Counted from the stretch's first letter, positions 35,178-45,500 are shown. The stretch: DNA of 46,681 bases from Bacteroidota bacterium (GCA_003175935.1 PSRI01000176.1:1-46681), one strand, 5' to 3'. Program-made: numbers and translations. The notes: generated from the letters alone by a model not told the origin.

Positions 35178-35749
35178 AAATTATAACCAAATGTGAAGAA
35201 TACTTTGTTCCCATAAGGAGACCTGGGATCCTGTGCAAGATCGTATTGCAGCATTGCGATCATAGCACCCCGGCCGGCTGGAAGAACGCCTCCTATTCCC
35301 GCGAGAACACAGGGAATGAATTTGCCTTTCAGATCTGTGGTAGGTTCACCATTGGCATATTTGATATTACCCCAGTTGTAATTTAATTCCGGTTGAATTT
35401 GGAGCAGCAAAAATTGAATGGGATATACGCGTCCGAATACATTCACACCAACGTTGCCATAATTTTCGCGATAAGCCTCATCGCCATTAACGTAACGGGT
35501 CTTAAAGCTGCTGTAGATAAAATTAATTCCCGTACCAGCAGCTAAATATTTATTGAAATGATATCCTACCTGTGGTGAAACATTCACCAAAGTGTAATCT
35601 CCGAAACTCAATCCGAAAGTTCCTCCAAAGAACAATTTCGACTTATCGAACCCGCCCCCGGATTTTTCCGCAGGCGCTTCTTCCTGCGCATAGAGTTTAC
35701 CGAAGCATAAACTCAGCATCACAAAAGCCACAGCTAGACATTTCTTCAT
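35174..35749 (-). CDS. Outer-membrane beta-barrel protein of unknown function
   Basis: 191 residues with a signal peptide (ending GKLYAQ), a short flexible acidic linker (EEAPAEKSGGG), then alternating hydrophobic strands (LFFGGTFGLSFGDYTLVNVSPQVGYHFNKYLAAGTGINF) and an aromatic C-terminal end (FFTFGYNF), the standard closing of an outer-membrane barrel. Eight to ten strands are expected. It starts with ATG overlapping the TGA of the GlcD-type gene by four bases (ATGA), so the two are translationally coupled. Ligand unknown. Confidence 0.85.
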   Translation of the reverse strand: MKKCLAVAFVMLSLCFGKLYAQEEAPAEKSGGGFDKSKLFFGGTFGLSFGDYTLVNVSPQVGYHFNKYLAAGTGINFIYSSFKTRYVNGDEAYRENYGNVGVNVFGRVYPIQFLLLQIQPELNYNWGNIKYANGEPTTDLKGKFIPCVLAGIGGVLPAGRGAMIAMLQYDLAQDPRSPYGNKVFFTFGYNF

Positions 35750-37176
35750 AAATCAAAAATTTTACCGGCGTTTAAAATATTATCGGGATCAAAAGTTTTC
35801 TTGATTCCCCTCATTAATTGTAATTGATTTTTGTCAAATACAATGTCCATATATCCTTTTTGAACCAGGCCAATTCCATGTTCCCCGCTGATAGTTCCTC
35901 CCAGTTCATTAACAAGCTCAAAAAGGGCCCTTAGGCTTTCTACCATTGCTGGATCTTCTAAGCTATTCAACGTCCCCTCCTTCCTGATTCGTATGTGAAG
36001 GTTCCCATCTCCTGCATGCCCATAGCATACAGCATGGTAGCCATATTTCTTCCCTAATTCTTTAACCCCCCTGATTAATGCCGGTAGCGCGGCCCTGGGA
36101 ACTACGGTATCTTCTTCGATGCTATACCCCTGCAGTTTTACCGCCTCAGCAACCCTTCTTCTCAGCTTCCACAGCTCAGCTTTTTGCCGCGCATCGTCTG
36201 CAAAATAAATATCTCCGCAATCGTATCCTGTTAAAAGATCGCTAATAGATTCCATCTCCTTCATAAGAGTGTCCATATGATTGCCATCGACCTCAATGAT
36301 CAAATGTGCTTCAATATCGTCTCCAATAGGCACGGAAGTGTCCCCCACCATTTGAGACACAATCTTCAAAGCATCGATTTCAATCAACTCCAACGCGCTG
36401 GGAGTAAACCCCGCTCTGAAAATGGCGCTTACAGCTTCACCAGCCTTGTCGAGCGATTTAAAAGGCACCAGCATCAGCAAATCATATTTTGGAAATGGAA
36501 TCAGCTTCAAAACAATTTTTGTTACGATTCCTAATGTTCCCTCACTTCCCACTACCAGCTGAGTGAGATTATATCCTGTCGAATTTTTCAAAACATTTGC
36601 TCCGGTCCAAATAATTTCCCCATTGGGAATTACTACCTGAAGGTTCAAGACATAATCGCGAACAACTCCATATTTAACAGCTTTTGGACCGCCACTATTT
36701 TCTGCAATATTTCCACCAATGAAACAGGAGCCTCTGCTGCTGGGATCGGGAGGATAAAACAAGCCTTTTGCTTTTACCGATTCCTGCAATACCTCAGTGA
36801 TCACGCCCGGCTCTGTAGTAACCTGCAAATTTTTTTCGTCAATCTCCAATATTGAATTCATTCGATCCATTGAAATGAGTACGCCTCCTAAATCAGGAAG
36901 TGCACCTCCACTCAAACCTGTTCCTGCGCCCCGGGGTGTGACAGGGATTTTGTGTTTGCTGCAAATCTTCATAATAGCACTGATCTCTTCTGCAGTGCGG
37001 GGCCTCAAAGCAATTTCAGGGAGATAAATTAATTCTTCAGTTTCGTCGTGGGCATATTGATAAAGAGATTCCCGGTCATAAATGGCAAATTCTTTACCCA
37101 CTATATCTTCAAACCTGGAGATAAGCTCGGGATTCAATGATGACCTTAAATGCAATTTTTCCTTAGCTGAATTCAT
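35746..37176 (-). CDS. FAD-linked oxidase, GlcD/D-lactate dehydrogenase type
   Basis: 476 residues. The FAD-binding PCMH domain (about 55-235) has PRGAGTGLSGGALPD and PPDPSSRGSCFIGGNIAENSGG, and the C-terminal FAD-oxidase domain has CYGHAGDGNLHIRI and GTISGEHGIGLVQKGYM. This is the glycolate oxidase subunit D/D-lactate dehydrogenase family, which oxidises 2-hydroxy acids and passes electrons to partners or quinones. No glcE or glcF-type iron-sulfur partner is nearby, so it may work as a single-subunit D-lactate dehydrogenase or 2-hydroxyglutarate dehydrogenase. ATG start. Coupled downstream to an outer-membrane barrel gene by a four-base overlap. Confidence 0.93.
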   Translation of the reverse strand: MNSAKEKLHLRSSLNPELISRFEDIVGKEFAIYDRESLYQYAHDETEELIYLPEIALRPRTAEEISAIMKICSKHKIPVTPRGAGTGLSGGALPDLGGVLISMDRMNSILEIDEKNLQVTTEPGVITEVLQESVKAKGLFYPPDPSSRGSCFIGGNIAENSGGPKAVKYGVVRDYVLNLQVVIPNGEIIWTGANVLKNSTGYNLTQLVVGSEGTLGIVTKIVLKLIPFPKYDLLMLVPFKSLDKAGEAVSAIFRAGFTPSALELIEIDALKIVSQMVGDTSVPIGDDIEAHLIIEVDGNHMDTLMKEMESISDLLTGYDCGDIYFADDARQKAELWKLRRRVAEAVKLQGYSIEEDTVVPRAALPALIRGVKELGKKYGYHAVCYGHAGDGNLHIRIRKEGTLNSLEDPAMVESLRALFELVNELGGTISGEHGIGLVQKGYMDIVFDKNQLQLMRGIKKTFDPDNILNAGKIFDL

Positions 37177-37351
37177 ATTAGATGTAAAAATCGGAAAAGA
37201 GTGCCATTTGAGGAAAATATAATATGGGAGTAGACTCGCCTGGAAAATGTTAAAAAAAATAAATTTTCAATCCTGATGCAACATTTTACGAAATCAATCG
37301 TACATTTATACGAAGAACATCGTAATTAATTAATACCCAAAATTGAACACT

Positions 37352-38185
37352 ATGCGACACAGTAATACCAGAACTTGGGCGATCGTAGCATTCGGATTGA
37401 TTGCAATGGCAGGAATTAGCAGCTTTAGACCCGATCATAGAGACAGGGGCGGACTTAAAATGGGATATAACAGTATGCTCGATTTTCCTTCTTATGCCCA
37501 AAACGATTCAACACCCGGAAAATCAAAATCGAATCCGGAAGAAAAGATGAAGCAGGATGAAAAGGATTTCGATATCGACATGCACGATTTTGATCAATCG
37601 ATGCATGAGTTTGAAAAAAGCATGGAAAAATTCGGAGAAGAGTTCAACAACGAAAAATGGGAAAAAGCTCAAAAGGAATTCTCAAAAGCGCTCAAGGATA
37701 TCGATTTCGATAAAATCATGTTGAATTCACAAAAGGCATGGAAGAGTGTAGACTGGGATAAAATCAATGATGATATTAATTCTTCGTTTAAATCTATTGA
37801 CTGGGACCAAATGAATAAGTCAATGGACATGGCCTTCAACCAAATCGAAAAAAACAAAGAATTTATGAAACTGAATTGGGAAAAAACCTGGAAGCAGAGT
37901 ATGGAAGGTGCGAAAAAAGGAATTGAAACTGCAAAAATTGAAATGAGAAAATTGCATGATTTTGTTCACGATTTAGAAAAGGATGGATTAATCAAGAAAG
38001 GCGAACCGTTTATTATTGAGATTGATCACGGTAAACTGATCATCAATGGAAAGGAGCAGAGTAAAGAAGCAACGGACAAATACCGCAATTCAGAAAAATA
38101 CAAAAGTTATTTTGAAAAGGACAAAGACTGGAAGATCAAATCTGATGGTAAGGATGGAGGTTGGGAAGATGATGATGTAATATGA
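37352..38185 (+). CDS. Exported Asp/Lys/Trp-rich repeat protein of unknown function
   Basis: 277 residues from ATG at 37352. An N-terminal hydrophobic segment (9-25) suggests export or anchoring. A charged helical region follows, with Phe/Met-spaced FDIDMHDFDQSMHEFEKSME, then three exact-length 16-residue repeats at 117-132, 133-148 and 149-164 that begin IDFDKI, VDWDKI and IDWDQM, and a related LNWEKTW at 174-180. The end (210-260), DGLIKKGEPFIIEIDHGKLIINGKEQS and on, resembles a short module I associate with the C termini of Bacteroidota M56-type peptidases; this is from memory and is inference. Single gene followed by a strong terminator. Function unknown. Confidence 0.82.
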   Translation: MRHSNTRTWAIVAFGLIAMAGISSFRPDHRDRGGLKMGYNSMLDFPSYAQNDSTPGKSKSNPEEKMKQDEKDFDIDMHDFDQSMHEFEKSMEKFGEEFNNEKWEKAQKEFSKALKDIDFDKIMLNSQKAWKSVDWDKINDDINSSFKSIDWDQMNKSMDMAFNQIEKNKEFMKLNWEKTWKQSMEGAKKGIETAKIEMRKLHDFVHDLEKDGLIKKGEPFIIEIDHGKLIINGKEQSKEATDKYRNSEKYKSYFEKDKDWKIKSDGKDGGWEDDDVI

Positions 38186-38203
38186 ATTAGTCCCCGTAAC
38201 AGC

Positions 38204-38233
38204 AAGCGAAACTTTTCCAGGTTTCGCTTTTTT
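38204..38233 (+). terminator. Rho-independent terminator after the Trp-repeat gene
   Basis: AAGCGAAAC (38204-38212) and GTTTCGCTT (38221-38229) form a perfect 9-bp stem with an 8-base loop, followed by a run of T to 38233. It starts 18 bases after the stop codon. Confidence 0.9.
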
Positions 38234-38373
38234 AATATGCCATGGTTTCTGTCTACAGGAACCATCACTCAGATTTCAATTTGAAATTATTCAATGAGCT
38301 CCTGAAGACAGTCTCTCGGCGTGATGCGAATTTTTTACCACGCAGACACTGAATACACAAAGATTCACAGAGT

Positions 38374-38405
38374 CTAAGTACTAAGTACTCTATACTAAGT
38401 ACTCT
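38374..38405. repeat. Short direct repeats in intergenic DNA
   Basis: The unit CTAAGTACT is present at 38381-38389 and 38395-38403, with a partial copy CTAAGTA at 38374-38380. Just left of it (about 38338-38373) is an A/C-rich stretch with ACCACGCAGACACTGAA and CACAAAGATTCACAGAG. The block lies just beyond the uxaC stop codon. It has no coding potential and no known function. Confidence 0.5.
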
Positions 38406-38406
38406 T

Positions 38407-39813
38407 TCACCAATTAAAATAACTCTTCGAATTATGATAACAAATATCTCCTACAATTTTTCCAACCCAACCAATATCTGAAGGCAATTCACCCTTTTCG
38501 ATTTCGTCCCCTAATAAATTGCAGAGTATCCGACGGAAATATTCGTGTCTTGGAAATGAAAGAAAACTTCTGCTATCAGTGAGCATACCCACAAACCTGC
38601 TAAGCAATCCCATATTACTCAAAGCATTTAACTGATCGATCATTCCCAGTTTTTGATCCATAAACCACCATGCCGATCCGAATTGAATTTTACCCGCCGT
38701 TGAACCATCATTAAAGTTGCCGATCATGCTTGCCACCATCGCGTTGTCGGAAGGATTAAGATTGTAAATAATCGTTCTCGTTAGTTGAGCGCTACTGTCA
38801 AGGCGATCCAAAAATTTCGAAAGTGCCTGCGCATGGGAATAAGTTCCAATGGAATCCCAACCTGTGTCAGGGCCAAGGATCTTCATCATCCTGGAATTAT
38901 TATTTCTCATAGCTCCAATATGAAATTGTTGCACCCAGCCTTTTTCCCAATGCCAAATTGAAAAATTGTAAAGGAGGGCAGATTTGAATTTCCATTGCTG
39001 CAATTCAGTCAGAGCTTTTCCTGAGCGGATAGTGTTAAAAATATTTTGAATTTCATGATCGGTATATTCTTCAACATATAATTGTTCCAGACCATGATCT
39101 GATACAGTGCAGCCATTTTCTGAAAAGAAATCATGTCTTTGTTTCAGGGCGTCAAGAAACTGGCTGAAATTATGAATTGAAATATTTGAAACTGATTGCA
39201 GTTTGTCTACAAATTCATTAAATGTAAAAACGTCGCCTACAGCCAATGCTTTGTCGGGCCTGTATGCAGGAACCATTCTTATTTCCGTTTCATCCAGTTT
39301 AAGCTGCTTATGATATTCCAAATCATCTGTAGGGTCATCTGTAGTACAAATAATCTCCACATTCATTTTGCGAAGTAAATTTCTTGTAGAGTAAGATGAT
39401 TCCCATAATTTTTCATTGCAGGAATCAAAAATGGAACCAGCTGTTTGAGGAGAAAGTAATTCGTGAATTCCAAAATATCTCTGAAGTTCAAGATGCGTCC
39501 AGTGATAGAGCGGATTTCTTAAAGTATATGGAACTGTTGCAGCCCATTGTTCGAATTTCTCACGGTCAGATCTGTTTCCAGTGCAATAACTTTCATCAAC
39601 GCCATTTGACCGCATGGCTCTCCATTTATAATGATCCCCATCCAGCCATGCCCTCGTGATATTCTTAAACCTTATATCTTTTGCAACTAATTCAGGGGAT
39701 AAATGACAATGAAAATCAATAATGGGAATTTCTTTTGCATACTCATGATACAATCTTTGCGCTGGCTTATTGTATAGCAAAAAATCCTCGTCGAGAAATT
39801 TTCGGGTTGCCAT
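38407..39813 (-). CDS. uxaC: Glucuronate/galacturonate isomerase UxaC
   Basis: 468 residues, the standard length. It opens DEDFLLYNKPAQRLYHEYAKEIPIIDFHCHLSPE, with metal ligands His35 and His37, and later has GTYSHAQALSKFLDRLDSSAQLTRTIIYNLNPSDN, GSAWWFMDQKLGM and MLTDSRSFLSFPRHEYFRRILCNLLG, all hallmarks of uronate isomerase in the amidohydrolase superfamily. It converts D-glucuronate to fructuronate or D-galacturonate to tagaturonate. Its ATG shares one base with the TAA of uxaB (TAATG), so the two are translationally coupled. The pathway's altronate dehydratase and KDG enzymes are not in the window. Confidence 0.96.
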   Translation of the reverse strand: MATRKFLDEDFLLYNKPAQRLYHEYAKEIPIIDFHCHLSPELVAKDIRFKNITRAWLDGDHYKWRAMRSNGVDESYCTGNRSDREKFEQWAATVPYTLRNPLYHWTHLELQRYFGIHELLSPQTAGSIFDSCNEKLWESSYSTRNLLRKMNVEIICTTDDPTDDLEYHKQLKLDETEIRMVPAYRPDKALAVGDVFTFNEFVDKLQSVSNISIHNFSQFLDALKQRHDFFSENGCTVSDHGLEQLYVEEYTDHEIQNIFNTIRSGKALTELQQWKFKSALLYNFSIWHWEKGWVQQFHIGAMRNNNSRMMKILGPDTGWDSIGTYSHAQALSKFLDRLDSSAQLTRTIIYNLNPSDNAMVASMIGNFNDGSTAGKIQFGSAWWFMDQKLGMIDQLNALSNMGLLSRFVGMLTDSRSFLSFPRHEYFRRILCNLLGDEIEKGELPSDIGWVGKIVGDICYHNSKSYFNW

Positions 39814-41333
39814 TAAGATTTCTTTTCAATACAGTTATTAAATTCATCCCTCCACTCTTCCACTCTGCTGTTCATCAAAAACTGTAAATCAGATTTTACA
39901 GCATCTGCAAATCCACTTAAAGTTGATAAATCAGATCCCCACAAATTCTCATTAGCCAGTATTAAATCCACCACTTTATTGGGATTGTTACTATTCCAAA
40001 CTTTAAAAAAAATGTCCACTTTGTCATCCCTGACTGGATACAAAATTCCATTCCATTCTCCCCTATAATTGCCTTCCTGTTTTTTCACCGGCCTGCTAAA
40101 AAGCAAATATGCCGCAAATCCTTTCGCCAGGAGTTGGGGAACTTTTCCAAATATCTTATAGTAGTTGAGTAGCAGAGGAATATTTCTCATCCGCATCTTC
40201 GAGCTATATTGCAAAGTGATATTTATCCATTCATGCTCAATTCCCGGGTTGCGAAAACGATCCAATACCTGCATCCCAAATTTCCTGGATTCCTCTTTTG
40301 AAATTGCATAAGGAATTGCCGGTGCAAGTTCATCGAGCATAAGACTCTGAATATAGTTACTCAACCACAGAATATTCATCGCCTCTTTCACAGTTTTGAT
40401 TCCCGCCAAAAAAGCCAGACCTGAGCTCAAGGTATGCACACCATTTAATAATCTCAATTTAAGCTCCCGGTAAATGGTAATATCGGGTTCAATTTTTACT
40501 CCTTCATCGGCCCTGTAAAAACTGAGAACATTTTTGGCTCTTTCATCAGCTTCAATTGCCCATAACCGATAGGATTCTGAAATAATCATCAAATCATCCT
40601 TATATCCAATTTCATTTTCAATTTGATTTTTCAATTCTGAATTTGGTTTACCAGGAACAATCCTGTCAACTAAGGAATTGCAAAAAGTATTGGCCCGGGT
40701 TAGCCACTCAATAAATTCATTCTCAAGACCATTCTTTTTTGCCAACTCAAAGCAAATGGTTTTCAATTTTAAACCATTGTCAGGAATTAATTCAGTCGGA
40801 ACAATTACAAATCCCGGCGCTGAATTTTCTCCGAGTTTTTTATACCGATGATATAGAAAAGAAACCAGTTTGCCTGGAAATGAATCGGGAGGATTTGCAC
40901 GGATATCATCGTCTCTTAATTCTATCCCAACTTCAGTGGTATTTGATATTATTATTTCAAGCTCTCTGTTTAATGCACAATTTAATATAGACTTCCAATC
41001 CTTAACAGCAGATAATACGCGACTAATCGATGCATTAATATAAAACTCACGAATGGATTTGCCTTCTGAAATTCCCTGTACCAAATGTGTGTATAGGGCA
41101 TCCTGCCTCCCAAATTCATCACTCCTGCCTGTTTCAGTTGATTTCACAACGACGATTCTTCCTTTGAATAAACCTTTTTTATTTGCTTTATCAATAAAAT
41201 AATCCGGAAGGCCTCTTAGTAACACTCCAGTACCGAACTGAAGAATTTTTTCGGGATACAAAAAGATTTCTTCGCCGGGAATTTCAATTGAATCCGATGA
41301 AATTTGTTTAAGTGAGTTTCGGGAAAGAATCAT
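39813..41333 (-). CDS. uxaB: Tagaturonate reductase (altronate oxidoreductase) UxaB
   Basis: 506 residues. Mannitol-dehydrogenase-family fold with the nucleotide-binding N terminus ILQFGTGVLLRGLPDYFIDKANKKG, IISNTTEVGIEL, FVIVPTELIPDNG, NTFCNSLVDRIVPG and GVHTLSSGLAFLAGIKTVKEAM, the order seen in UxaB. It reduces tagaturonate to altronate with NADH in galacturonate breakdown. Starts at ATG. It is upstream of and coupled to uxaC. A terminator for the preceding PorP gene lies 38 bases before its start, so it has its own promoter; the weak match TAATATTTG near 41363-41371 is the only candidate I see. Confidence 0.93.
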   Translation of the reverse strand: MILSRNSLKQISSDSIEIPGEEIFLYPEKILQFGTGVLLRGLPDYFIDKANKKGLFKGRIVVVKSTETGRSDEFGRQDALYTHLVQGISEGKSIREFYINASISRVLSAVKDWKSILNCALNRELEIIISNTTEVGIELRDDDIRANPPDSFPGKLVSFLYHRYKKLGENSAPGFVIVPTELIPDNGLKLKTICFELAKKNGLENEFIEWLTRANTFCNSLVDRIVPGKPNSELKNQIENEIGYKDDLMIISESYRLWAIEADERAKNVLSFYRADEGVKIEPDITIYRELKLRLLNGVHTLSSGLAFLAGIKTVKEAMNILWLSNYIQSLMLDELAPAIPYAISKEESRKFGMQVLDRFRNPGIEHEWINITLQYSSKMRMRNIPLLLNYYKIFGKVPQLLAKGFAAYLLFSRPVKKQEGNYRGEWNGILYPVRDDKVDIFFKVWNSNNPNKVVDLILANENLWGSDLSTLSGFADAVKSDLQFLMNSRVEEWRDEFNNCIEKKS

Positions 41334-41370
41334 GACTTCGGTTATCCTGCTTTGAATCCTTGCAAATATT

Positions 41371-41402
41371 AAAACAAAAAGCGGAATCAGGTTTGATTCC
41401 GC
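41371..41402 (-). terminator. Rho-independent terminator after the second PorP gene
   Basis: GCGGAATCA (41381-41389) and TGATTCCGC (41394-41402) form a perfect 9-bp stem with a 4-base loop. On the minus strand the stem is followed by TTTTTGTTTT (41380-41371). It ends the T9SS cassette before uxaB. Confidence 0.9.
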
Positions 41403-41425
41403 CCAAAAATAAATAAGAAATTATT

Positions 41426-42532
41426 TTAAAACCTCGGAACGGGACATTGAGTCTGTCGAAGGCTTCCATTATCAACATTGTAAAATCCTTCATGTATTAC
41501 GGCGAATTCGGAAGCTCCCTGTACACCATTGTAATTCTTGAGCGAAGAAGTTGTCGCATCAAATGAAAACATCAGTTTGAGAGATTTCCACTGATACCCG
41601 ATCATTGGAATGAAAGCATCTCCTCCGCGATAATACAATCCGCCAATGATTTGTTGAGTACCGTCGCCCGACAAATTATAATTCGCGTGAATCCCCAATG
41701 TAAATTCCATGGATTTGGCCTGTGTTGTAAAATAAGCACCCGGACTCAAAATTACCTGATCGTTCAATTTAATTACTGCATCCACGAAACCAATATATCT
41801 TCTTGAAATTTTATTGTCGTAATCAGGAGTTGTATTGAAGAAAGTTTCTTTCGGGGCATTTACGTGCTGAACTGAAAATCCTGCATGCAAATACAAATCG
41901 TCTGTTGGGAAATAGGAATAATTTAATCCTACCTGCACATCGAGATAACTGATATTAGTTGCAGAAAAAGTTTCTCCCGTAGGTGCCGCAACGTCGAAAA
42001 ATTTTCCATTCCATTGGTTGTCGTAGGTAAATTTTGTAACATCAACTCTCTTATTGGCCCAGCCGAGATTAAATCCGGCAGATAATAACCCTGTACTCCC
42101 CAGCATCTGATGATATGCAGCAGAACCATAGATTTTTGTGGAAGTTAAATTTCCACTACCGGCAACGTCGCGCATTATTAATCCACCCAAACCAATCCAC
42201 CCTGATTCAAACCTGTCACGGAAAGCCTGAGCATCTCCAAACACGCTAAAGGTTTTAAATGGCACGGGGATATTTGCCCATTGCTGGCGATAATTTGCTC
42301 CCAGTCTGTAATCATGGTCTGGAAGAAATCCGGTATTTGCCGGATTCACACTTAATGGTGAATTGAAAAATTGGGAAAAATGCAGGTCCTGTGCTTCGCT
42401 ACATAAATTGAAAAGCATGAGGGCGATAATTACTAATGCAGATTTGAACTTTCGCTTCTGCAAATAGTTCTTCAGTACGCAGGTTTTTCCGCGCCGATCC
42501 TCTTTCACCTGTATGATTAGCGACTTAATCAT
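41426..42532 (-). CDS. PorP/SprF-family T9SS outer-membrane protein (second copy)
   Basis: 368 residues from ATG at 42532. After a hydrophobic signal (FKSALVIIALMLFNLCSEAQ) comes DLHFSQFFNSPLSVNPANTGFLPDHDYRLGANYRQQW, the PorP/SprF opening, then a barrel, ending in CPVPRF. Start choice is uncertain: the ATG gives an unusually long basic region before the signal (about 30 residues), while a TTG at 42463 would give a normal signal peptide beginning MQKRKFKSALV. It is 36 bases downstream of a type B T9SS substrate gene and is followed by a terminator, so the pair forms one transcription unit. Likely helps secrete or anchor that partner. Confidence 0.92.
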   Translation of the reverse strand: MIKSLIIQVKEDRRGKTCVLKNYLQKRKFKSALVIIALMLFNLCSEAQDLHFSQFFNSPLSVNPANTGFLPDHDYRLGANYRQQWANIPVPFKTFSVFGDAQAFRDRFESGWIGLGGLIMRDVAGSGNLTSTKIYGSAAYHQMLGSTGLLSAGFNLGWANKRVDVTKFTYDNQWNGKFFDVAAPTGETFSATNISYLDVQVGLNYSYFPTDDLYLHAGFSVQHVNAPKETFFNTTPDYDNKISRRYIGFVDAVIKLNDQVILSPGAYFTTQAKSMEFTLGIHANYNLSGDGTQQIIGGLYYRGGDAFIPMIGYQWKSLKLMFSFDATTSSLKNYNGVQGASEFAVIHEGFYNVDNGSLRQTQCPVPRF

Positions 42533-42568
42533 AATCCTTTCACATTTACTGAAAATTATTACAGCTCA

Positions 42569-45500
42569 TTATCTCAATAAGGTTATATCACCTTTTTTAG
42601 TTGTCCTCGTTCCATCAGTAAACTCCACATCCAAAGTGTAAGCATATGCATCCATTGGTTGCAGTACTCCCTTATATTTTCCGTCCCAGCCCTGGTCCGG
42701 ATCTGAACTTTGGAATACCAACTGTCCCCATCTATTATAAATTCTAAATGCCATTTTTGCAATTGCGTATCCTCTAACTCTTACCTGGTCATTAACCCCA
42801 TCTCCATTTGGCGTGAACGCATTTGGAACTGCAACCAGCGGGCTAACTACGGCTTCAACATCCTGACAAACTGTATCCGCACAACCAAACTGATTGTAAG
42901 CTACCAGGCACGCATTAAATGTAGCAGTTCTGTTATATTGATGAACAGGATTTACCTGAACGGACGTATCTCCATCTCCAAAGGTCCACCTGTATGTTGT
43001 TGCATTGAGAGAATTATTTGTAAAGTTAGTTGGCGTATTTTCCTGTGGTGGCACAGGTGCAAATGTAAATCCTGCAGTAGGAATTGGGTGCACATTAATT
43101 ACAAAGCTGGTTGTATCATGTAGATTACAGGTCGATGGATCATCTGCAATTAATGTAACAGTATAACTTCCGACATTATTGTACGTATGAGTAGGGGCAA
43201 ACTCATTCGAAGTGGTTCCATCTCCAAAATCCCATGTGAAGGTTTGTCCGGCAATGGTATTATTTTGGAAAACAGCTTGATGAGGCGCACATCCATCCGG
43301 ATTAGTCGTGAACTGTGCCACTACATCAGGTGCAAGCCTGATAGTCCTTTGCATGGTATCTGGCGAATTGCAATAGCTTGTATCGATAAGACTTAGAACA
43401 ACATTATATACTCCCGGACCTGCATAAGTATGTGTTACCGGAGCAAATCCTGTTGTCACTGGTGGAGAATTATCTCCAAAATCCCAGGTAAATGATTGAG
43501 GTCCGAATGGCTTTCCGGGAGGGAAGGTTGAAAGATTAGTGAATTGGAAAGTAAGACTCTGGCAACTCCCAATTTTCGCTCCGCTAAAATTGAGGTTTGC
43601 GGGATCCGTTCTCACCCTGATATTGGTATATGAAGTATCCCTGGTAATACATTTTGTGGTATCAATAGAAACCAGCATTACATGGTAAATTCCAACGCCT
43701 GGATAAAGATGCGTGGTATCTGGTTTTGTGGTTGTTACAGTAGGTGAGCCATCACCGAAATGCCATTCATACTGCAGGCCTCTTTTCAGGGTATCAGTAA
43801 ATGCAACTAACAGTGGCGCACAACCGCTGGTGTCGTGAGGAATCCCATTAACAGCGGCACGAACTCCGGATTTGACACCTGAAAAGTCCATTTCTATTTT
43901 TACCGCTGCCAAATTACATGCATTAGGATTTCCGTTCCTGGGACCTATTACTCCGGGGGAAGTTGGAAAAGTTGCCGGATAATAACTCGCCAGACAGTTC
44001 GCACAAATTGCCTGGTAAATGATTCCATTAAAATCAAACCTGCTCGTACCTCCATCGACGTGATCTCCAAATCCACCCTGCTGGCCGAAGAAAGCTGCGA
44101 ACAAGACACTCTTTGCATCTTTCTCCATTACGAAGAAATAAAAATCCCTGCCATCTGTGGAACATCCATTGGGCAGCACATTACAATTTTTAGTGGGCAT
44201 ACCAAAAGTTCCTGAAGTAAGATAAGGATCGCGGGAACCTGGTTGCAAACTACCTCCCCATCCAGATACATAAACGTTCTCACATCTGTCAACAAGAAAT
44301 GCAACGGGCGAAATATTTGGAGAAACTGATCCAGATCCAAACACAGTGGAATATACATATGCTGAAAGATCGGGACGCAATTTTGCAAGGAATTGTTTTG
44401 AACCGGGATTAAAAGCAGTTGCATTAATTATGGGCCATGTAGCCGTTGTTGTGCCCATGATATAAGGAAATCCGCTCTTGTCGAATTTCAATCCATAAAC
44501 GGCGTCGACACCACCGGTTCCTATATAAGTGCTCTTGATTAATGTAGTTCCCGTATTGTTGATGACACTTACAAATCCATCACAGGTTCCTCCCTGGAAT
44601 GTTGCATTGATCGTACCTGGTCCTGTACCTGGGAATTTGGAGCTTTTAGTTGCACCACCAACATAAATATCATTGGTAAGAGGATTCAAAGCAATTACAA
44701 ATGCACCATCCTGATCGGAGCCTCCAAGGAAACTACTGAATAAAATATTATCAACGTTTGGAGAAATTTTTAATACAACCCCATCCTGGCTTCCGCCCCC
44801 ATAAGTTTTTTGAAATGCGGTGGCTGTTGTTGGAAAATCCGAAGACTGTGAACAGGCAGCTATGTAAATATTATTCGCCCCATCCAGGATGACCTCGCTC
44901 CTTGAATCATCACCATAAAAATTATTTATACCTGAAGGTCCGCTTCTGCTTGTTGAAACATTCACTGCATCATCTCCTTTGGCACCACCTATTCTCATAG
45001 ATCCAATCAGCGCTGTACCCGATGCATTGAATTTAGTTACTCCCAAATCATATCCACCGCCTGTACCCTGTAAATTACCTGCAGGAAAAAGTGGATAATT
45101 TTGACCTGGAGTTGAAGGGTCTGAAGAAGAAGTTCTGCCAATCACTACCAGCTGGCCCTGCGGATCAACAAACAAACTATGAGGGTGCTCGTTACCACTT
45201 CCACCAAGATAGGTCGCATATACTCTGGCATTACCATTAGGACTGAACTTCATGATTCCAATATCCACAGGTTCGCTGGGAGCCCCACCCTGGTAATTGG
45301 TTTGAAATGCTCCCGGAGTCGTTGGAAATCCATCTCCAAAAACAATACCGCCAGAATACAAACTTCCGTCAGGTCCATAAGTCGCAGTGTATCCCCATTC
45401 GTCAACCGGACTATTAGTAAATGATGAGAAAATTAAGGTTGGATCTATCACCAGGATTTCCGTGGAAGAATAATTTTTTACTTTAAATCGAACCGTGTTG

